Shown piece by piece: positions 22,201-36,804 of a stretch of DNA of 64,000 nucleotides. The DNA lies in the NCBI RefSeq assembly GCF_041146795.1, contig NC_135177.1, positions 19,667,560 through 19,731,559 on the forward strand, in the 5' to 3' direction. Origin of the DNA: Maylandia zebra (taxonomy: Eukaryota; Chordata; Actinopteri; Cichliformes; Cichlidae). Position numbers and translations under genes: made by a program. How positions within the stretch are numbered: position 1 is the first letter of the stretch; the number at the start of each line of letters is the position of its first letter. The notes under the pieces were generated by a model, which was given only the letters and a program-made list of their open reading frames with translations, had not been told where the DNA came from and did not search any database.

Positions 22201-25200
22201 CACAACTGTAAATACAATAGCAAAATACTGTTGGAAATCACTGGACATCCTGTCGCCCCTGTCTGTTTGCTACTGGTTTTAACACTTAAAGGTCTGACTT
22301 TTACAACAATCATTAAATTGCCTCCATTTCTAGAACAATACTCTATACTCTGCTCCTAAATTATGTCTACACCAGCACACACATCCTTACTCCTCTTCCA
22401 CTGGCAGGTAGTTACCTTCATAAAATATGTATCAGAGTAGTCTCCTTCATGTTCACAAATTGTTGCAACTCAGTTGCTCTAAGGCTCCATAAATGCTTTA
22501 CAATACTCGTACATCATAATCGACACCTGTGCGCTCAGCAGATTTTAGCAATACGATGAACTATTCTAACACGTGATAACTCACACAGTGAAACAATGTA
22601 GTGAAGTGCTGAGAGTAAAACTGTTCTGCTTGCAGAAATGTCATATCTGGTGATCACTAAAACTTATTTAAGCAGTTACTGTTCAAACTGAGGAATGGAA
22701 TTTTCAAATTTCAGGATTATGATTTTTAGAGAGTTGGCTTTAAAATTTGTATTTATTTATTTATTCTTTCAGATGGGGGCTTCTGTATAGGATTACATTT
22801 TGGGTTAGGATCATGACTTCTTGCAGTCTCAGCTGGCTGGCAACTGCAGTTCATGAAACAAAGTCAGTTCCCATAGACACCCATGTTATAAAAAGTGCTG
22901 TTTACAACCTGATGCAAAAGAATATTTTGGACCTTGCGGATACTTTTCATAACAACTGCAGGATTCTCTTTTAAATAAGTCAAAAGTTAAGAGCCTGTCT
23001 GCTTTGATTAACAGTTGTGCTTACAGGGAGTTGTAATAGACTGATGTCTCATAGGCCTTGTAGTTGCTAATTTAGTCACACAGGCCTAGACACTCGTCAG
23101 CGATCCACTTACAACCACCAGTTCCTAGGGAAAAATGTGAACTGCTCAACTGATTGGCAAGCGGTTGCTGGCTGTTGCTTGGTGATTTTGGACACAAAGA
23201 ATTTCATGGTCCAATGCCAAAATCCTCTGTGGTTGGTTTTACTACCGCTTGGTGAGTAATTATGAAATTATGAAAAGTGCAACACAAACAAATGCCTATA
23301 AAGTACAATTTTTGGCTTTTGAAAAATGTTGGTTGCAGTGGTAATACACAACTTTTACTTTGAAACCAAACATCTTTCTAGTTTGTGTCACACCTTTTTA
23401 AATTTCACAACAATCAGCATGTAGTTGATGAGTGTCTGCAGACAATGCAGTGTCTTCTTTGCACTCAGCCAAAGCAATAACAAGGAGCTGCTGCACCCTT
23501 GTTGCGACCAGTTACACCTAGCAACTCCAGCAACAACTTGTACAACTTGTAGGGGGAAAGGCACCTTTCCTAGCAACTGGAGGTTGCCAGGGAGTCCCTG
23601 ACTGGTCTCTAAGCCTACCTCACTGATGCCTTGTGCTACTGAACTGGACCTCTTCTCCATTATTGTGGGGTTAATACCTTCTGGAGCATTTTAAAAGAAA
23701 TTTCTTAAAAATTGTCTGTTATTTAGCACCAATTAGCAGACATGTATGTGTCTCCCTTGAATCTGTTTGGTTTATGCCACATGCTAATCAAGCTAGCTAG
23801 GGCTAGATGGTAAACCTGTTGTACAAATATAGTAACTTTTCAGAAAGAAAAATAATATTCCTGTGGCCAAATCACTAAGACTTCAAAAGGAAAGCATCAA
23901 AGGGAATATATCCATACATATATCCACCTTTTGCATACAGTCTATTGTTTTAACATATCACACTCCAAAGGTCATGCCCAGGCTGGCCAATCCATTTTAA
24001 GGGTAGAGTGCTTTCAGTGTCATCTGCGAAATGTTATCCTCATGTCTAACTATTAAAATATCTTGTCCCTTTCATGCCAGCAGGGTTTTGATCCCACCTT
24101 TAATCACTGACCATTATGAAGCCATGGTGCTAATGTGGTCAGATTGATAGCTTATACTCAACCCAATCTTAACTTGTAAACTTTTGCCTTAATATTTAGT
24201 ATACAGCCAAATGAGTAGTGTCTATTTTCTAATTATTGGAAGCTAAAAGTTTTCCTTTAGTCATTTGCAGTTCAAGGGGGAAAACCAAGATGTGTAACAT
24301 TTGTCCGACATATGCACTACATAAGTCTGAGTTCATTAAAATCACAGCCTCCACTCTTTGTAAGCAAGACAGCTTTATACTTGCCCTGAAATAGTTCCTA
24401 GTGTGAAAATTTGTTTCCATAGCTTCCTTTCCGCAAGTTGGTATGGAGTGCTGAAAAACCACGAGCACTCCCTTGGTTTGAACCGCTGCCTGGGCCTGAC
24501 AAAACATGAATGTGATTTACATTGTCCCTCCTCCAAAATGTCATTTTCAATTTGAATCCTATCAAGGGCTAATCTGGAAACTGTTACTCAGTGTGTCTTG
24601 AATATAAATTGTTTGCAGCTGAGAGTCAAAAGTGGACCGGTGGTAGCGGAGGGGAGGGGGCAATACAGCAAAGTCTCTCCTGTGAAATGCCATGTTTAGG
24701 CTGATGCACAGGAAACAAGCTCTTACCAGCCAGGAAATGAAGTGGCAAGCACAGGCCGGCTTGTATTTCCCCTCCTGCTTTCAGATGGGCCTTGTTAGTG
24801 TGGAGACATCAGGGCTCCAGCTTTTTGTTCACATAGAGCTGCAGCGTTTTAAAGATGTTAAGTGTTTGTGATGGCTGACTGGTATGTTGCTACGAGGTCT
24901 TGAGTTTCTCAGACCTCCAGAACCACTCCCCAGCTGCCCCCATCCCCCATCCCCTGCCTCTACCCTCCCTCTGTCTTTATGGTTGAGATGAGTGATGTGA
25001 AAGAGCTGAAACACACTTATGTGTAAGCAAAAGATAAAATCTCTGTGCGATACGCTGTAACAGTGAAATTTGTGGCTGTACTAAAGCTTGTGCTGTTGTT
25101 TCTCTTTTCCCATGCCATAATAAATAACAAAAAGGATTTGTGCGTTCCACTTTAGATGAGTATTGATAAAATACTCATTAATAAAATCAATGACAAAACA

Positions 25201-28200
25201 CATCTGTTCTTTAGACTCTCTCCCTGCTCACTTGAAATACTCCAATACTGGCTGACTTGCATGAACAGCCTAAAAACCAAAATTGTCATCCACACATTTT
25301 CTAAAGATGAAAACTGGTGTTACACTGAAACAGACAAAGTATGTTTTGTGTTTCATGTTCACTCAAAGGGATGGATAAGCCTCACATCTGCCAGTGTTTT
25401 TCTACAAGTTCAGGCTGAACCTGTAGACTTTAAGAATCTGAAACGCTGACGTCAGATCAAACCAAACAGAAGCAATTAGGCAGAGAATGGTCCCTTCATC
25501 TGAAAATGAAGAATCACATCAAAACATGTCAGGTTAAAAATCACATGTGTGATACAAAACTTGTGAATTCTCTTAGCTCTCTTAAAAAAAAAAATCAATC
25601 AACTCTGGAGAATAAAGTCAGGACATTTTCCAACCTTAATCTTGACACAGAGCACACAGCAGCTTCACATGGAGTCAGACTACTGGAAACAGCGGTTTTA
25701 GAGACAGCGCAGGATGGGCAGAGTGCACTGGAGACGCGAGACCTCCCCGCTCTCCATGAATCCACTGGACAGTTAAATGCACTGTTCTCACATGGGTGCA
25801 ATCTGACATCACGCAGACATTTTTTTTTTTTTACGAGGTAACCGAGTTTAAAAACTGTTTAATGTCTGATTACACTGGAACACTTGCACGTCTGGCGGGT
25901 GAGGTTCAAGGCTGCAGTGCACGTATGAAAGCAGCTTGGGTAAAAGTTAAACACTGTAGGTAATTTTTTGATCAGCTCTGGTCTTTTGTTTTTCAATTCA
26001 CACAGAATTCCGATTATTAGCTATACTATGGTATCAACGCCAGTATGTTCAGGAGTAGCTAACCTTTTAGTACCATTTTAGTTGGAGGCAGGATGACAGG
26101 TGACCGAGGCTCACGTAGAAACAGATTTCCTGTTTGCATTCACATGTTCCAAGGTCAGAGCTGGCTTCATGCCCACACAAGCCCGCCGCTGCTTCTCTAA
26201 AAGGACCACCTAAGTGTGAAGGCCTGTCACGACGGTGGTGAGTAGTGATTCATAGCCTGGACCTCAGGGCTAAGCTGAAGTCAGTATAAACAATTATAGC
26301 TGAGAGGGATGTATGCTGAGTGTGTTTGTGCGTCAGAGAGTGGTGAAAAGAGAGAAAAGAGAAATACTGCTTTCTGACTGAGCTGGGACTCAGTGTACAC
26401 ATTTGCCTGGATTATACCTTCTTCTCACAGGGAAACAGCGATGATTCACTGTTCGGAGAGTCTAAGCTGCTCTCTTCGGCACTCACGTATGAACGGTCAT
26501 AGAACACATAATGATCATGGTGCGTTAAAGGGCTGCAGTTAATGTCATAGAGCCTAAACACTGCAGTAGCATTGTGACTACCAGACACACAACAGACTTT
26601 TTCCTTAGAATTTCCACCTTTTAAACAGCCTCTGAGTTTTCTGTACATACAGTCAGTTACATAAAGGTAGCGAGGGAAAAACAAACATCTCTCTGGCCTT
26701 GTAGAATAATAAAACGATTGCCTGTAGGAGTACGAACAGAAGTAACTCCCTGTGTTATGAGGTTATTCAAGTTTGAACAGTATATTGATGGCCAAGGCCT
26801 GTGTTTATACATAATGTTGTTCACAAGACTAGCGGAAAGTTTAGAGGTGAATAAAATTGTCTTACCTCAGATACAGCTCACACCTGTAGACACATGAGGC
26901 ACTTCTTTGCTGGTAGTGATGTTGAGTGTGGATATACATGTGATTGAGCGTTTATTACCCAAGTGTCATACAGACCACCTGGACTTATTTTGTAACTGTC
27001 ACCGTAAGATTAGAAAACAATTCTTATATTTCTGGAACCATTTGAATTTTCTCTCCCTGTGAATGCTTTGTGCTACCATGGCTTTTTCTATCTGAAAACA
27101 TTTGCATTTCACCTCAAGCACAAACGGTAACAAAGTTGCAGTCATTTAAAGAGCGCTTGTAAAATGGGCCATGAGCCTCGTGGCAAAATTAACTACATTT
27201 TTTAATAGCGTTCTGGTTTAAACTAAATTCACATTCGTATATACACTTTCATTTACAGATTTACACATAAACTATAAATAATTTTGGGACATGAAAGCAA
27301 ATTAACGCTGTTTCCATATTATCATGTGGATTTTAGTATCTGAAGGCAGGTGTCTGACGTGGGGTTCAAAACCAAAGCTGACTTTCTTTGTTCTTTCTCA
27401 TGAATATGGAGTATTTCTTCTTATTTTTCTTTGACCTGTGAACACATAGACACACTACTGGACTATTGCATTGAGCTAATTAGAATTTTGTGGTCTAAGA
27501 ACACGGTCAATGAGAGACCACAAAACACATTTTCTGCCAAAACTCAATAATAACAAAATGATGTACTGATGACGTTTTATATGTGAAAGAACAAAGGTCA
27601 ACAGAGACATCATATATTTCACAAAAAGGCTTTTCTTCCCATAATTTACTCTGTAACTCAGGAACAGAAGGGGAGAATTACATTATGTTTCACATTTGTT
27701 TGGATAACAAATTATTGGTTGTTATATTTCTGGTGCTTTTAATTGACATTGAATTCATTTAAAGTCTTAATTACACATAAAATATCAATCTGGATTGTTG
27801 TATATCAGCTGTCACATGAGAAGCTCAGCTTTCTTCTCCAGCACTGGTAACTACTTATCACAGGCAGACGTTGCATCACTTTTGCACTCCTCGTCTTATG
27901 GTTGTTTCCATCTGCCTGGAAAGAGGTTAGAAGTTGACTGGCAGAGGTCCTGTTCTTTAAGAGTTAGTGGCTCACTGCAAGGGGCTTGTTTCTATTAGGG
28001 GTGAAACAGCCGCCCGTCCATCATCCTGACAGAGCTGACAGCCATTCAGCCAAACCAGAGGAGTTTCTGCCAACAATCAAAGGGCTTTTCATTGAAGGAA
28101 TTCAGTTCTGGTCTGTCATCAGGGAGGGGCGTTCCCAGCTGTCAGCAGGCCAGGGGGACACTCTGGTTCCTCCTCTGCTTTCTTTTTTCCTCTCTGGTCA

Positions 28201-29025
28201 GATCCATGGATTGGTCAAGAGCACACGCTCCACCCTCTCTGTCTCTCTCTGTCTCTCTCTCTCTCTGCCCTTGAAAGTCAGTGTGCCATCTTCTTTATTT
28301 ATGCAAGCAATTCAGCTCAGCTGTGTTGTGTGACATTGCACAGCTGTCTGCATTGTGGCAGTTTACTTGTACGCTTTCATTATTTTTGATTTCTCATTAT
28401 ACCACATGTATTTTTTAGTAACTACTCTCTCCAAGTACCCTGCAGAAATGTTACTTTTCTTATTCACCACTTGAGGGAAGCAAAACCAAGGAAAACGCAA
28501 GGAAGTGCCACTGTTATCTGTAGTATTCAGATACCTGACACATTAATCCTGACTATAATAATGCAGTTATATACATTTTTAACTTGATTTTAGGATATTT
28601 CCCACCAAGCATGAAACAACCTATTTTCATCTTGCTCAGATGACTTTTTTTCACATTTTCTTTTTTTTTTTTACGTTTTGTTGCTTCTTCATCGGGTTGG
28701 ATGAATGAAAACACCATTTTTTGGGCTGAAGCTATTAGTTATCTTTATTGTCATTGATTGTGACAGTTATTTTTAATAAATATTTAACTTTGCGGTATTT
28801 CAAACCCCATGAATATTGTAAAACTTAACAGTGGCTGTTTTCAAAAACTAAAGAAATTAAAAAATCATCACATGCTGATATCAGCAGTGATGATTTCTGT
28901 TTGATGCACAATTAATGCATGTTTGCTGAATAATACACAGTTGATTGACTGATAGATTACAATGGAGAAACATAACACCCTGACTTTAACACCATTCAAT
29001 GTTCTTTAGTATGTTTATAGTGTGT
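22201..29025. other. gene-poor stretch, nothing assigned
   Basis: No gene, RNA gene or clear mobile element is recognised. A CT-rich (CTCTGT)n patch occurs at about 28230-28268 and a poly(T) run near 25819. Several 60-115 codon ORFs have no family resemblance. Confidence 0.5.
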
Positions 29026-29029
29026 AGCT

Positions 29030-29265
29030 AAACTGTGGTTTATAGTATTTCTATCTTAATATAATATAGTGTATATAGTACTTGTGTAATCTTTGCACTA
29101 TATTTTCTTACCACATATTCTTTATTTTTCATGTGCATGTTTAAATGTTTCCATTTGCACCATTTTTTTTAATGTTTTGCATGTCAGGAGGTGCTAAAAT
29201 AATTTCATTGTTTTGCTACCCTAGTTTGCAATGACAATAAAGCCACTCAATAAACCAATTAATAA
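29030..29265 (+). mobile_element. probable LINE 3' end fragment
   Basis: The text 'ttcattgttttgctaccctagtttgcaatgacaataaagccactcaataaacc' preceded by AT-rich 'tttgcactatattttcttaccacatattc' resembles dispersed fish retrotransposon 3' ends. The assignment rests on pattern memory only, with no second copy in the window. Confidence 0.35.
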
Positions 29266-30625
29266 TAATTTGTAATCAAATCATTTGACAAATTTGACAC
29301 ACATGCACTAAATATCAACAAGCTGCTGTAACATTTATGTCTTTACTTGCGGCACAGTTTCAGAGTAGGGTACTCTCTGATGCTTCATTACATAACCAGT
29401 GAGCTGCCTGCGTGAATCAATTATTTATCTGCATGTTGTAACACTGAGGATACTTTGATTGTGACAGACACCAGCCAGACAAGGCAGATCAGTAAATGGC
29501 AGAAAAAGAAAAAAAAAACCCCACCAATCTCCACTGGATATGTGGCTGTGCAATGTGACTGCAGAGGGAAAGAACCTTCAGATAAAACATGTTTCTCCAC
29601 CTAGACAGAAAGACAGCGAGGATGCTTGATTTTAAAAACAGCCCTTGGCAGTAGAGGAACCAGCACAAAATTATTTGTCTGCAGGTCTTTCCACATGGGA
29701 TTTGTAATGAAGTGGTCAGAGAAGTACAGGCAAAAGAAGGAAGATATGTATTTCTCTTTGTGCTTCATGCCTCTGTCCTTTTTTATTTAACTCTCATTAA
29801 GGCAGGTAATACTGACAAAGTGGTTAAATAGGTGCAGTGCATCTTGATTTTCCTACCAGGATAATCAGCCATGACCATCTGTTCTGTAAAACATATCTGA
29901 TAGCCTATAATGAAATGATTACATGCTGTAAAGGTTCAAAGCTTATTTATTTCTTTATTTTTTAAGATAGCTGAGACTTTCTCTCTGCATTCAGAGATGA
30001 AAAAACTGGCCTATTCATGTCCACAGTACAACACAAGGTAAAAACTCACCATGCTTCATTGTGAGACTGTGTCCTTCACTTCCTTTGTATATTTTCTCCT
30101 AAGTCACAGCTCTGCAAAACACTATCTGAGCTGAAGTAATAGTATATTAGTCTCCTGTCACTAAAGTTATCATTAAAATTCTTTGCTAGTTTCTTTTGAA
30201 AGCTACAATAGCCACACTTCAGCGTCTTAATGCGCACGCACAAACATAAATTTTGATCTATAATGGGTCCTCGTCTAACCAATGAAAAATCATTTATTCA
30301 GCCACCATATTTAGAGAATTTCATATATGCCGTCTGTTGGCAGATGGCGTAAATTGAATAGAATACCAGACATTTTCATATGTGTAAACAGTGCACAAGT
30401 ATTTTACTAAAAGCAAGAATAATTTTGCAAATATGGCGGTGAAAAGCTTTACAACAACTACTAAATGGACCTTAAATTATGTTTTCATCCACACTTTATA
30501 ATTCTATTTTTAGTGATATGAGCTATTCTGACTTCCAAGCAGATTCTTAAAGTCACCATGGAATAATGGGGAAGTAAATACACTAGCTTCTTCTTTGTTG
30601 ATTTACTTTTATACAGAAACTGTGC

Positions 30626-31315
30626 AATAGTCTTGAGTCACTGCTCATTTCTTTATCTTTTGCTTCCTGACTTTTTTGCAATATTTAAAGTGGTCAAGGA
30701 ATGTTTCTTTGTTGAATCAGTGTTGGGTCTACATTTAAAAGACCACTTAGCAAATAAACATGTTTGAATTGTATCTTTAGACAATTTATTACTAACAGCC
30801 TGTCACAAAAACTCATGATTTGTTCTCATTTATTTAAATGAATCCATGAATAATTCCAAAGATAACACAGTTACAAACATAAAATAGTATTTCTGCACCA
30901 ATAAGGTGAAAATCAATGGCAACAGGTCTTAGGATCAAATCATCATCTGTGGAGGCTCTGTCATGTTTTGGGGCTGCATTTCAGCCAGTGGTGTTGGCGA
31001 TCTTGTCAAAATCGATGGACTCATAAATGCAGAAAATTACCATCAGATGTCGATCCACCATGGAGTACCATCTGAAAGCATCTGATTAGCCACAGCTTCA
31101 TTTTTCAGCCACATAATGACCTCAAACCCATGACCAATGCAGTTAAAGCATGGATAGAACACACAGTGGAAACACTATCAGTTATGGAGCCAGAAACTGT
31201 TTTTTGCACTATATCGTGCATTTCCATAAATGTTTTTGCACGTTTCAATAAATCACTGCACCTATTTTCCATTTTCCTAGAAAAATATATGGAAATGAGG
31301 AGTGGCTCAAGGTAT
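30626..31315 (+). mobile_element. Tc1-like transposon, internally deleted
   Basis: The ends are inverted: 'cttgagtcactgctcatttc' at 30632-30651 against the reverse complement of 'gaaatgaggagtggctcaag' at 31292-31311. The interior keeps plus-strand transposase text (VMFWGCISASGVGDLVKIDG, then NAENYHQM and HHGVPSES near 30960-31080). At about 690 bases it has lost roughly half a full element and the reading frame is broken. Confidence 0.8.
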
Positions 31316-31319
31316 GTAC

Positions 31320-34305
31320 TGTAGTACTCTAAGTACAGTAAATGTAAACAAATAGTGTTTTACAGTCACTGAAGTGTTTTAATTTTTTCTCCCCCAAAGT
31401 TTCTTGTTTGCTGTGTTCAGACTTGATGTGGTGTTGAATGTGTGATTATTGAAGCCATCACACTGATGCATGCCCAACAAGTGCCGTCTGCTTTAAAATT
31501 CATAATAGAGTTCCGGCATTGTATCATAAAAAAGATTTGCACATAATCAAAGAAATAATCATGAGGCGAACACAGCTATTTCTAGTACACCACCATTAGT
31601 AAGAGTGTGTATTAATATTTATAGTCTGCTTCACACTATTACATTTGCATGGCAATCTAGTTTCTAAAAATGGATAAAGGACATTTCCTCTAGATTTACA
31701 AAGCAGCAGTTGGAGCGATCTCATTACTGTGATAATGTTTACACACACTGTTTAAAACCTTCACTGTAACTCATTCTCAGAGGTTATTTCTTATTATGTG
31801 TTTTTATTTTTTGAGCTCTGGTTCATAAAAAATGACTCAGAATATAAACTAGGCATATAAATATCTTAAAGGTTATTAAACATTACACGCGTCTCTTCGG
31901 GGTGTTTGTTTTCCGCACAGACATTTATGCACTGCATCTTTTTGTCAGCGTGTACCTATAGTACAGTATGTCAGACAGGATATGAGTTAGAGATGCTGCT
32001 TCTGTATGTGAGGGAGACAAAAAAAACAAAAAAAAAACAAGCACAGCGAAGAGGAAGCGAGAGCAGCAGAGAGATCAAAGACTGTGCTGGAGCCAGACTC
32101 TGTATCAAAAATGAGGTTGGAAGGCTCTCTCTCCTGTCTCCATCCAGTTCTCCCTGATCACGGACCCTGAGGAGAATAAACTCAATCCATGTTAAATTAT
32201 AGATTAAGGCCCGGGTCTGGCTATGGCTTGGCAGCTGGCGGCTGAATACGCATCAAGCTGTACTGGGTTTTATACATTACTTCTGCTTCTACTGTTGCCT
32301 CACCTATTAAAATCAACATCAAACACTCTCCACAGACCAATAAGAGGATTTAACAGAGGCTGTATGAATATGTAAAGAATCTCTATACAATGTTTCAGCT
32401 TCTGTTTTGAGGCTTTGCGGATGATTCAACCTTTATCGTTACTTTTCGGTGTTTTTCTCATTGGCAGTCTTTCATGTCACTTTGCTCTTTTACCTGAGAC
32501 GATTTTGAAAGTGCAAGTTCGTCTTTTCTTATGTGCTGTCAAATATAAAAAGGTAAAAAGAGATATTGTTGCTCTCCATGTTGTTCTTCAGTATTCCAAA
32601 GAGACAGGGAAATCTCAAAGCCACTGCATATCATAAATACAGATGCTGTCTATTTCAGTCACATAAACTCTATTAATATCCATACGCACAAGAAAATCAA
32701 ACAAAAACACTTTACTCTACTTTTTATGAAAGACATAAGAAATAAATGCAACTTGAAATTAGAAGCATTAATTTCCAAGTTTAATGACATTCAGGTAGCA
32801 GATGTGGACAGATGTTGTTTTGTTATCTGTGATGCTGCAGATATGCACAAGCAACGTGTTTGGGGTTTTATCAACAGTGAGAGAAGCCACACCTACAGTC
32901 ATGTGAAAAACAATGTGTTAACAGGCCTGTATGGAGCCATGTGAAAAACTACATCCATGCTGATTTTCCATAAAAGATTAAGAGCGTATATAGCAGAAAA
33001 CTGTTTCTTATCAAATGCAAAAACGGAAGTTTGGCAGTTTGCTGGTCTGGACAAATTAGATGTGTGTTAACACAATCTTCACAACACAAGGAATGGACAT
33101 CACAGAAAATTCACCATGAAGTCAGACTGTGCAGTGCTGCGAGAAACTGCAAAAAACCTCAGGGTCTACAGACCTCAGTTAGCGTCTGAAATGTTAAATT
33201 CCTAACAATTCAATACTCAGAGAACGAGCCCATCAGCCTGTTATGTTATGTTATTGTGATTCCATAGGATGTCTTATTGAAAAAATAAAACTAGTGTTGT
33301 AAAGCTTTCCCCATGCCCTTTCATTTGATATGTTACTCAATATTGTTTCTTAAAAAAAATTTCAAGGTTAACATTGTTACTGGACGCTAACAGCGACTGT
33401 CATGGTCAAATGCTTAGCCAACCTAGGTACTTAGCTCCCCCATGGCCTGGTATACTGATGTAAAGTTTGAAGATGATCCAAACCCAAACTGTGAGTTTTT
33501 ACTTCAAGTTATTGCTGCTAAAACTGTTCCTACAGGCTAATGAATCATGGGGACTGCATGTTTAATTGATTCATAATCTTCCAGATCTCAGCTGCCTCAA
33601 TGTGCTTCAGTGAAAGAGTGCATCAGCGTCATCCTTGGCCACATATGAAAGCACAGTGCATTGTCACATTAGGCATATTGTGTATATCATTTACAGTGGA
33701 GAATGTACTTGATGGATTATCATATTTATTCATGTATTTTATTTTATTTTTTTTGCCAATAGCCTTACAACAGTAACAATACATTCACATCATGGTGCTA
33801 CTTCCTCCTTCTGAATGTCAGTAAACTTCACAATTGTCAGACGGTCTGATATAAAGAAGCAGCTACTGTAATTTTAAACAATAGCTATGACATAACTCTG
33901 GTTACATAAACACCAAACAAACAGTTTTCATGCCACAGAGTTTTATTCACAAAACCAGATGGAGACACATTTAAAACTTGCCTCTCCTTTTTGTCTGAAG
34001 TGAAACGCCGTCCTGTCTTCTCTAAGAATTTATTTTAGGGAATAATTATAAATATAGAGCCTGGTGTATGAAAAATAATGAATGTATCATTTTGGTACAG
34101 TTTGTGATCTAAAATAGAAATCTGTATCTGTTCTCGACAACAGTAGTGCAGTAGCAACATTTCGTATTTCCGTTGTAATACTTTCATGCAAAACAAATCT
34201 CATTGGGCAGTCGAAGGCATCGAGATAATGTCCAGCGTCAATATTAAATATGATGCATGCAGTTTCAACACAATCACCATGCATCGGCAAATAAATGAAA
34301 GCATA
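31320..34305. other. gene-poor stretch, nothing assigned
   Basis: No recognisable exon, RNA or element; AT-rich with short ORFs only. Confidence 0.5.
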
Positions 34306-34310
34306 GTGTA

Positions 34311-35712
34311 AAGTGCCATGAAAGAGTATTTGCCCTATTCCTGATTTCTTAGTTTTAGTATTCCTCAGACTTAAATGTTTCAAACCATCAAACAAATTTC
34401 AATATTATAAAATTAGGAAAAGATAACCAGAGTAAATACAAAATGCAGTTTAAAAATAATGATTTCATTTACTAAAAGCCATCCGTACCTACCCAGCCGT
34501 ATTTGAAAAATTAATTGGCTCCTAAGCAAAGTAGCTGTTTGTGCCACCCTTGGCAGCAGGACTTGAAATTAAGCATTTGTGATAGCTAGCAATGAGTCTT
34601 TCACATTGCTATTAAGGAATTCTGGCCCACTCTTCTTTGCAGAATAGTTTTTATTCAGACAGATTGTAGAGTTAGGATGCATGAAGAAAGCATCTCAATT
34701 GGATTTCAATTTTTTTTTTTTTTTGGAGCCATTGGACTTGCTGGCGTGTTTTGGGTCACTGTCCTGCATTGTCTTTAGAGCACAAACTGATGGCTGGACA
34801 TTCTCCTCCAGGGTTTACCAGAAGAATTCATGGTTCAGTCGGTTACAGCAAGTCGTCCAGGTCCTGAAGCAGAAAGCACCTCCGGACCATCACACTACCA
34901 CCACCATGTTTGACTGTTGGCATGATGTGTTCTTTTCCTGAAATGATGGTTAGTTTTATGTCAGGTGTAATGGGACTCAAACCTTTTAAAAAAGTTCAAC
35001 TTTTGCTTCATCAGTCCACAGAGTTTTGACAAATGTGAGCTCAGCTATGTCCTCTTCCTGGTCAGCAGTGGTTTTCTCCTTGGAGTTCTCCCATGGATGT
35101 CATTTTTGTTTAGTTTCTTTCTTATTGTTGAATAATGAACTCTGACCTGAAGTGAAGCAAGTGAGGCAAGTGAGGCCTGCGGTTCTTTAGATGCAGTTCT
35201 GGGTTCTTTGGAGTAATTTTGTTAGGAAGGTTCACCACTGTTCCAAGTTTTCTCAATTTGTGGATAGTGCTGTCCTTACCGCTGTGGTTCACTGGAGTCC
35301 TAAAGCTTTAGAAATGGCTTTGTAACCCTTTCCAGACTGATAGATATCAGTGACTTTGTTTCTCAGCTGTTGCTTTTTGAGGACTTTTAACCTACTTCAC
35401 TTTGTCAAATAGGTTCCATTTAAGTGATTCCTTGATTCAACAGGTCTGGTAATCAGTTCTGGGTTTAGCTCATGAAACTGGACTCAGCTTTTTTCTTTTA
35501 TATGAAAACGCGGTTAATCAAATTATTTTCATGATTTTCATTATTTTCAATGAGGCAGGCCATGACTTCACATAGATTAGGTTTGGCTAGCTTTTTTCCT
35601 TAATAAATGAAGTCATCATTTATCATTTCTTTGATTATCTGAAACATGTAAGTGTGACAAAAATACACAAAGCTTAGAAATCAGTAAGGGGGAAAATACT
35701 TTTCATGGCACC
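34311..35712 (-). mobile_element. Tc1-like transposon, near full length but decayed
   Basis: Terminal inverted repeats 'agtgccatgaaagagtatttgccc' (from 34312) and, at the right end, the reverse complement 'ggtgccatgaaaagtattttcccc' (about 35688-35711) bound a 1.4-kb unit. On the minus strand the central part reads as Tc1 transposase DNA ('caaacatggtggtggtagtgtgatgg' near 34880-34910; 'tctgtggactgatgaagcaaaagttgaac' near 34997-35025). Multiple stops and a poly(T) insertion near 34711 break the frame. Confidence 0.82.
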
Positions 35713-35714
35713 GT

Positions 35715-36800
35715 ATATACTGTATGTACACAATCTGCTTTATGAAACTTCCAGTTGGATATTTTTCCATATTTTATATGTACAACACCGAAATCTTGTA
35801 AAGGCCATAGTACGGGCACTGAGGAGTCTTCTTTTTTAGCGAGAGTAAGACAAACTCATCCCACTGTGTGTAGTTTAAAGACAGTAAACAATAAAATTAG
35901 TAGCATACAGTTGGGGCACATGTAAAGAGAAAGTAGATCTAACACTGAACTGAACACATGGACATGGACTTATAGGCATTCATGTATTTTTCTCAATCAA
36001 GTGAGCATTCATTAAACATTTTATGAGACTGGAAATTAAACTATCCCGCTGCAATAAATTATTTTAAGACCCATTAAATAACTACCTAACCATGATATAA
36101 CACAGACTCACACACACAGAGAGACACGTGCATACAACAAGCCAGCAGACTTTAAATTTTAACCCTGACCTCTTGTTTGAGTCTTTGACGCATATCTGCC
36201 TGTTTTCCCCCAGAAAATACACGTGTTGCACACAACAAGCGGCTGGCCAAACAGTTCAATTAACCCACAAACACTGAAAATTACACCATATAGCCAAAGA
36301 CTTGCAACTGAGGTACCACAGCCTTATCCAGAACACAATCATGCTCCAGTAAACATTCATAATGGCAATTTATATGATTTGTCACAGTGATTCTTTTTTG
36401 TTTTGTAAAGGCATTCCAATAGTTTTGGGATTTCTAACACAGTTCCCATTAAAAATATTATAATATTAAGAGACCTTCTTTGGTTTCTTATTCATCCTTC
36501 ATTCTTATTCAATTCTCATTCATCCCATGACAAGCTCTCAGTTACATCTGAGAGCTGAGGGAGGTCTGAGGGAGTCTGACCAGTAGGGATAAAGCTCAGT
36601 CCTGAGTTTAACGTAGTGCTTGGGACACCTAGCAGATGAAAGCTGCTTTTCATTTACCAATAGTGGGTAGTGCATTTCTCATCAAATCAGAGGACATTTG
36701 AATGTTTTCAACTTAATGCAAAGCTTGCCAAACACTTAGCTTATTTTACTTCTTTCCTGCAGATGCTATGTTTCCATCTCCTTGTTTTCTCTGCATCTTT
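35715..36800. other. pde11a downstream flank / probable 3' UTR
   Basis: No coding content. Part should be the 3' UTR of the minus-strand pde11a gene, whose stop codon is at 36805; no unambiguous polyadenylation site could be picked. Confidence 0.4.
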
Positions 36801-36804
36801 GATC

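Noticed and set aside
17800-26000. miR-148a-type hairpin, searched because it neighbours these genes in human
   Set aside because: Several 'agtgcac' words occur, but none matches the mature sequence and no hairpin surrounds them.
26412-26684. 90-codon minus-strand ORF
   Set aside because: No motif, no splice partners and no similarity recognised; treated as chance.
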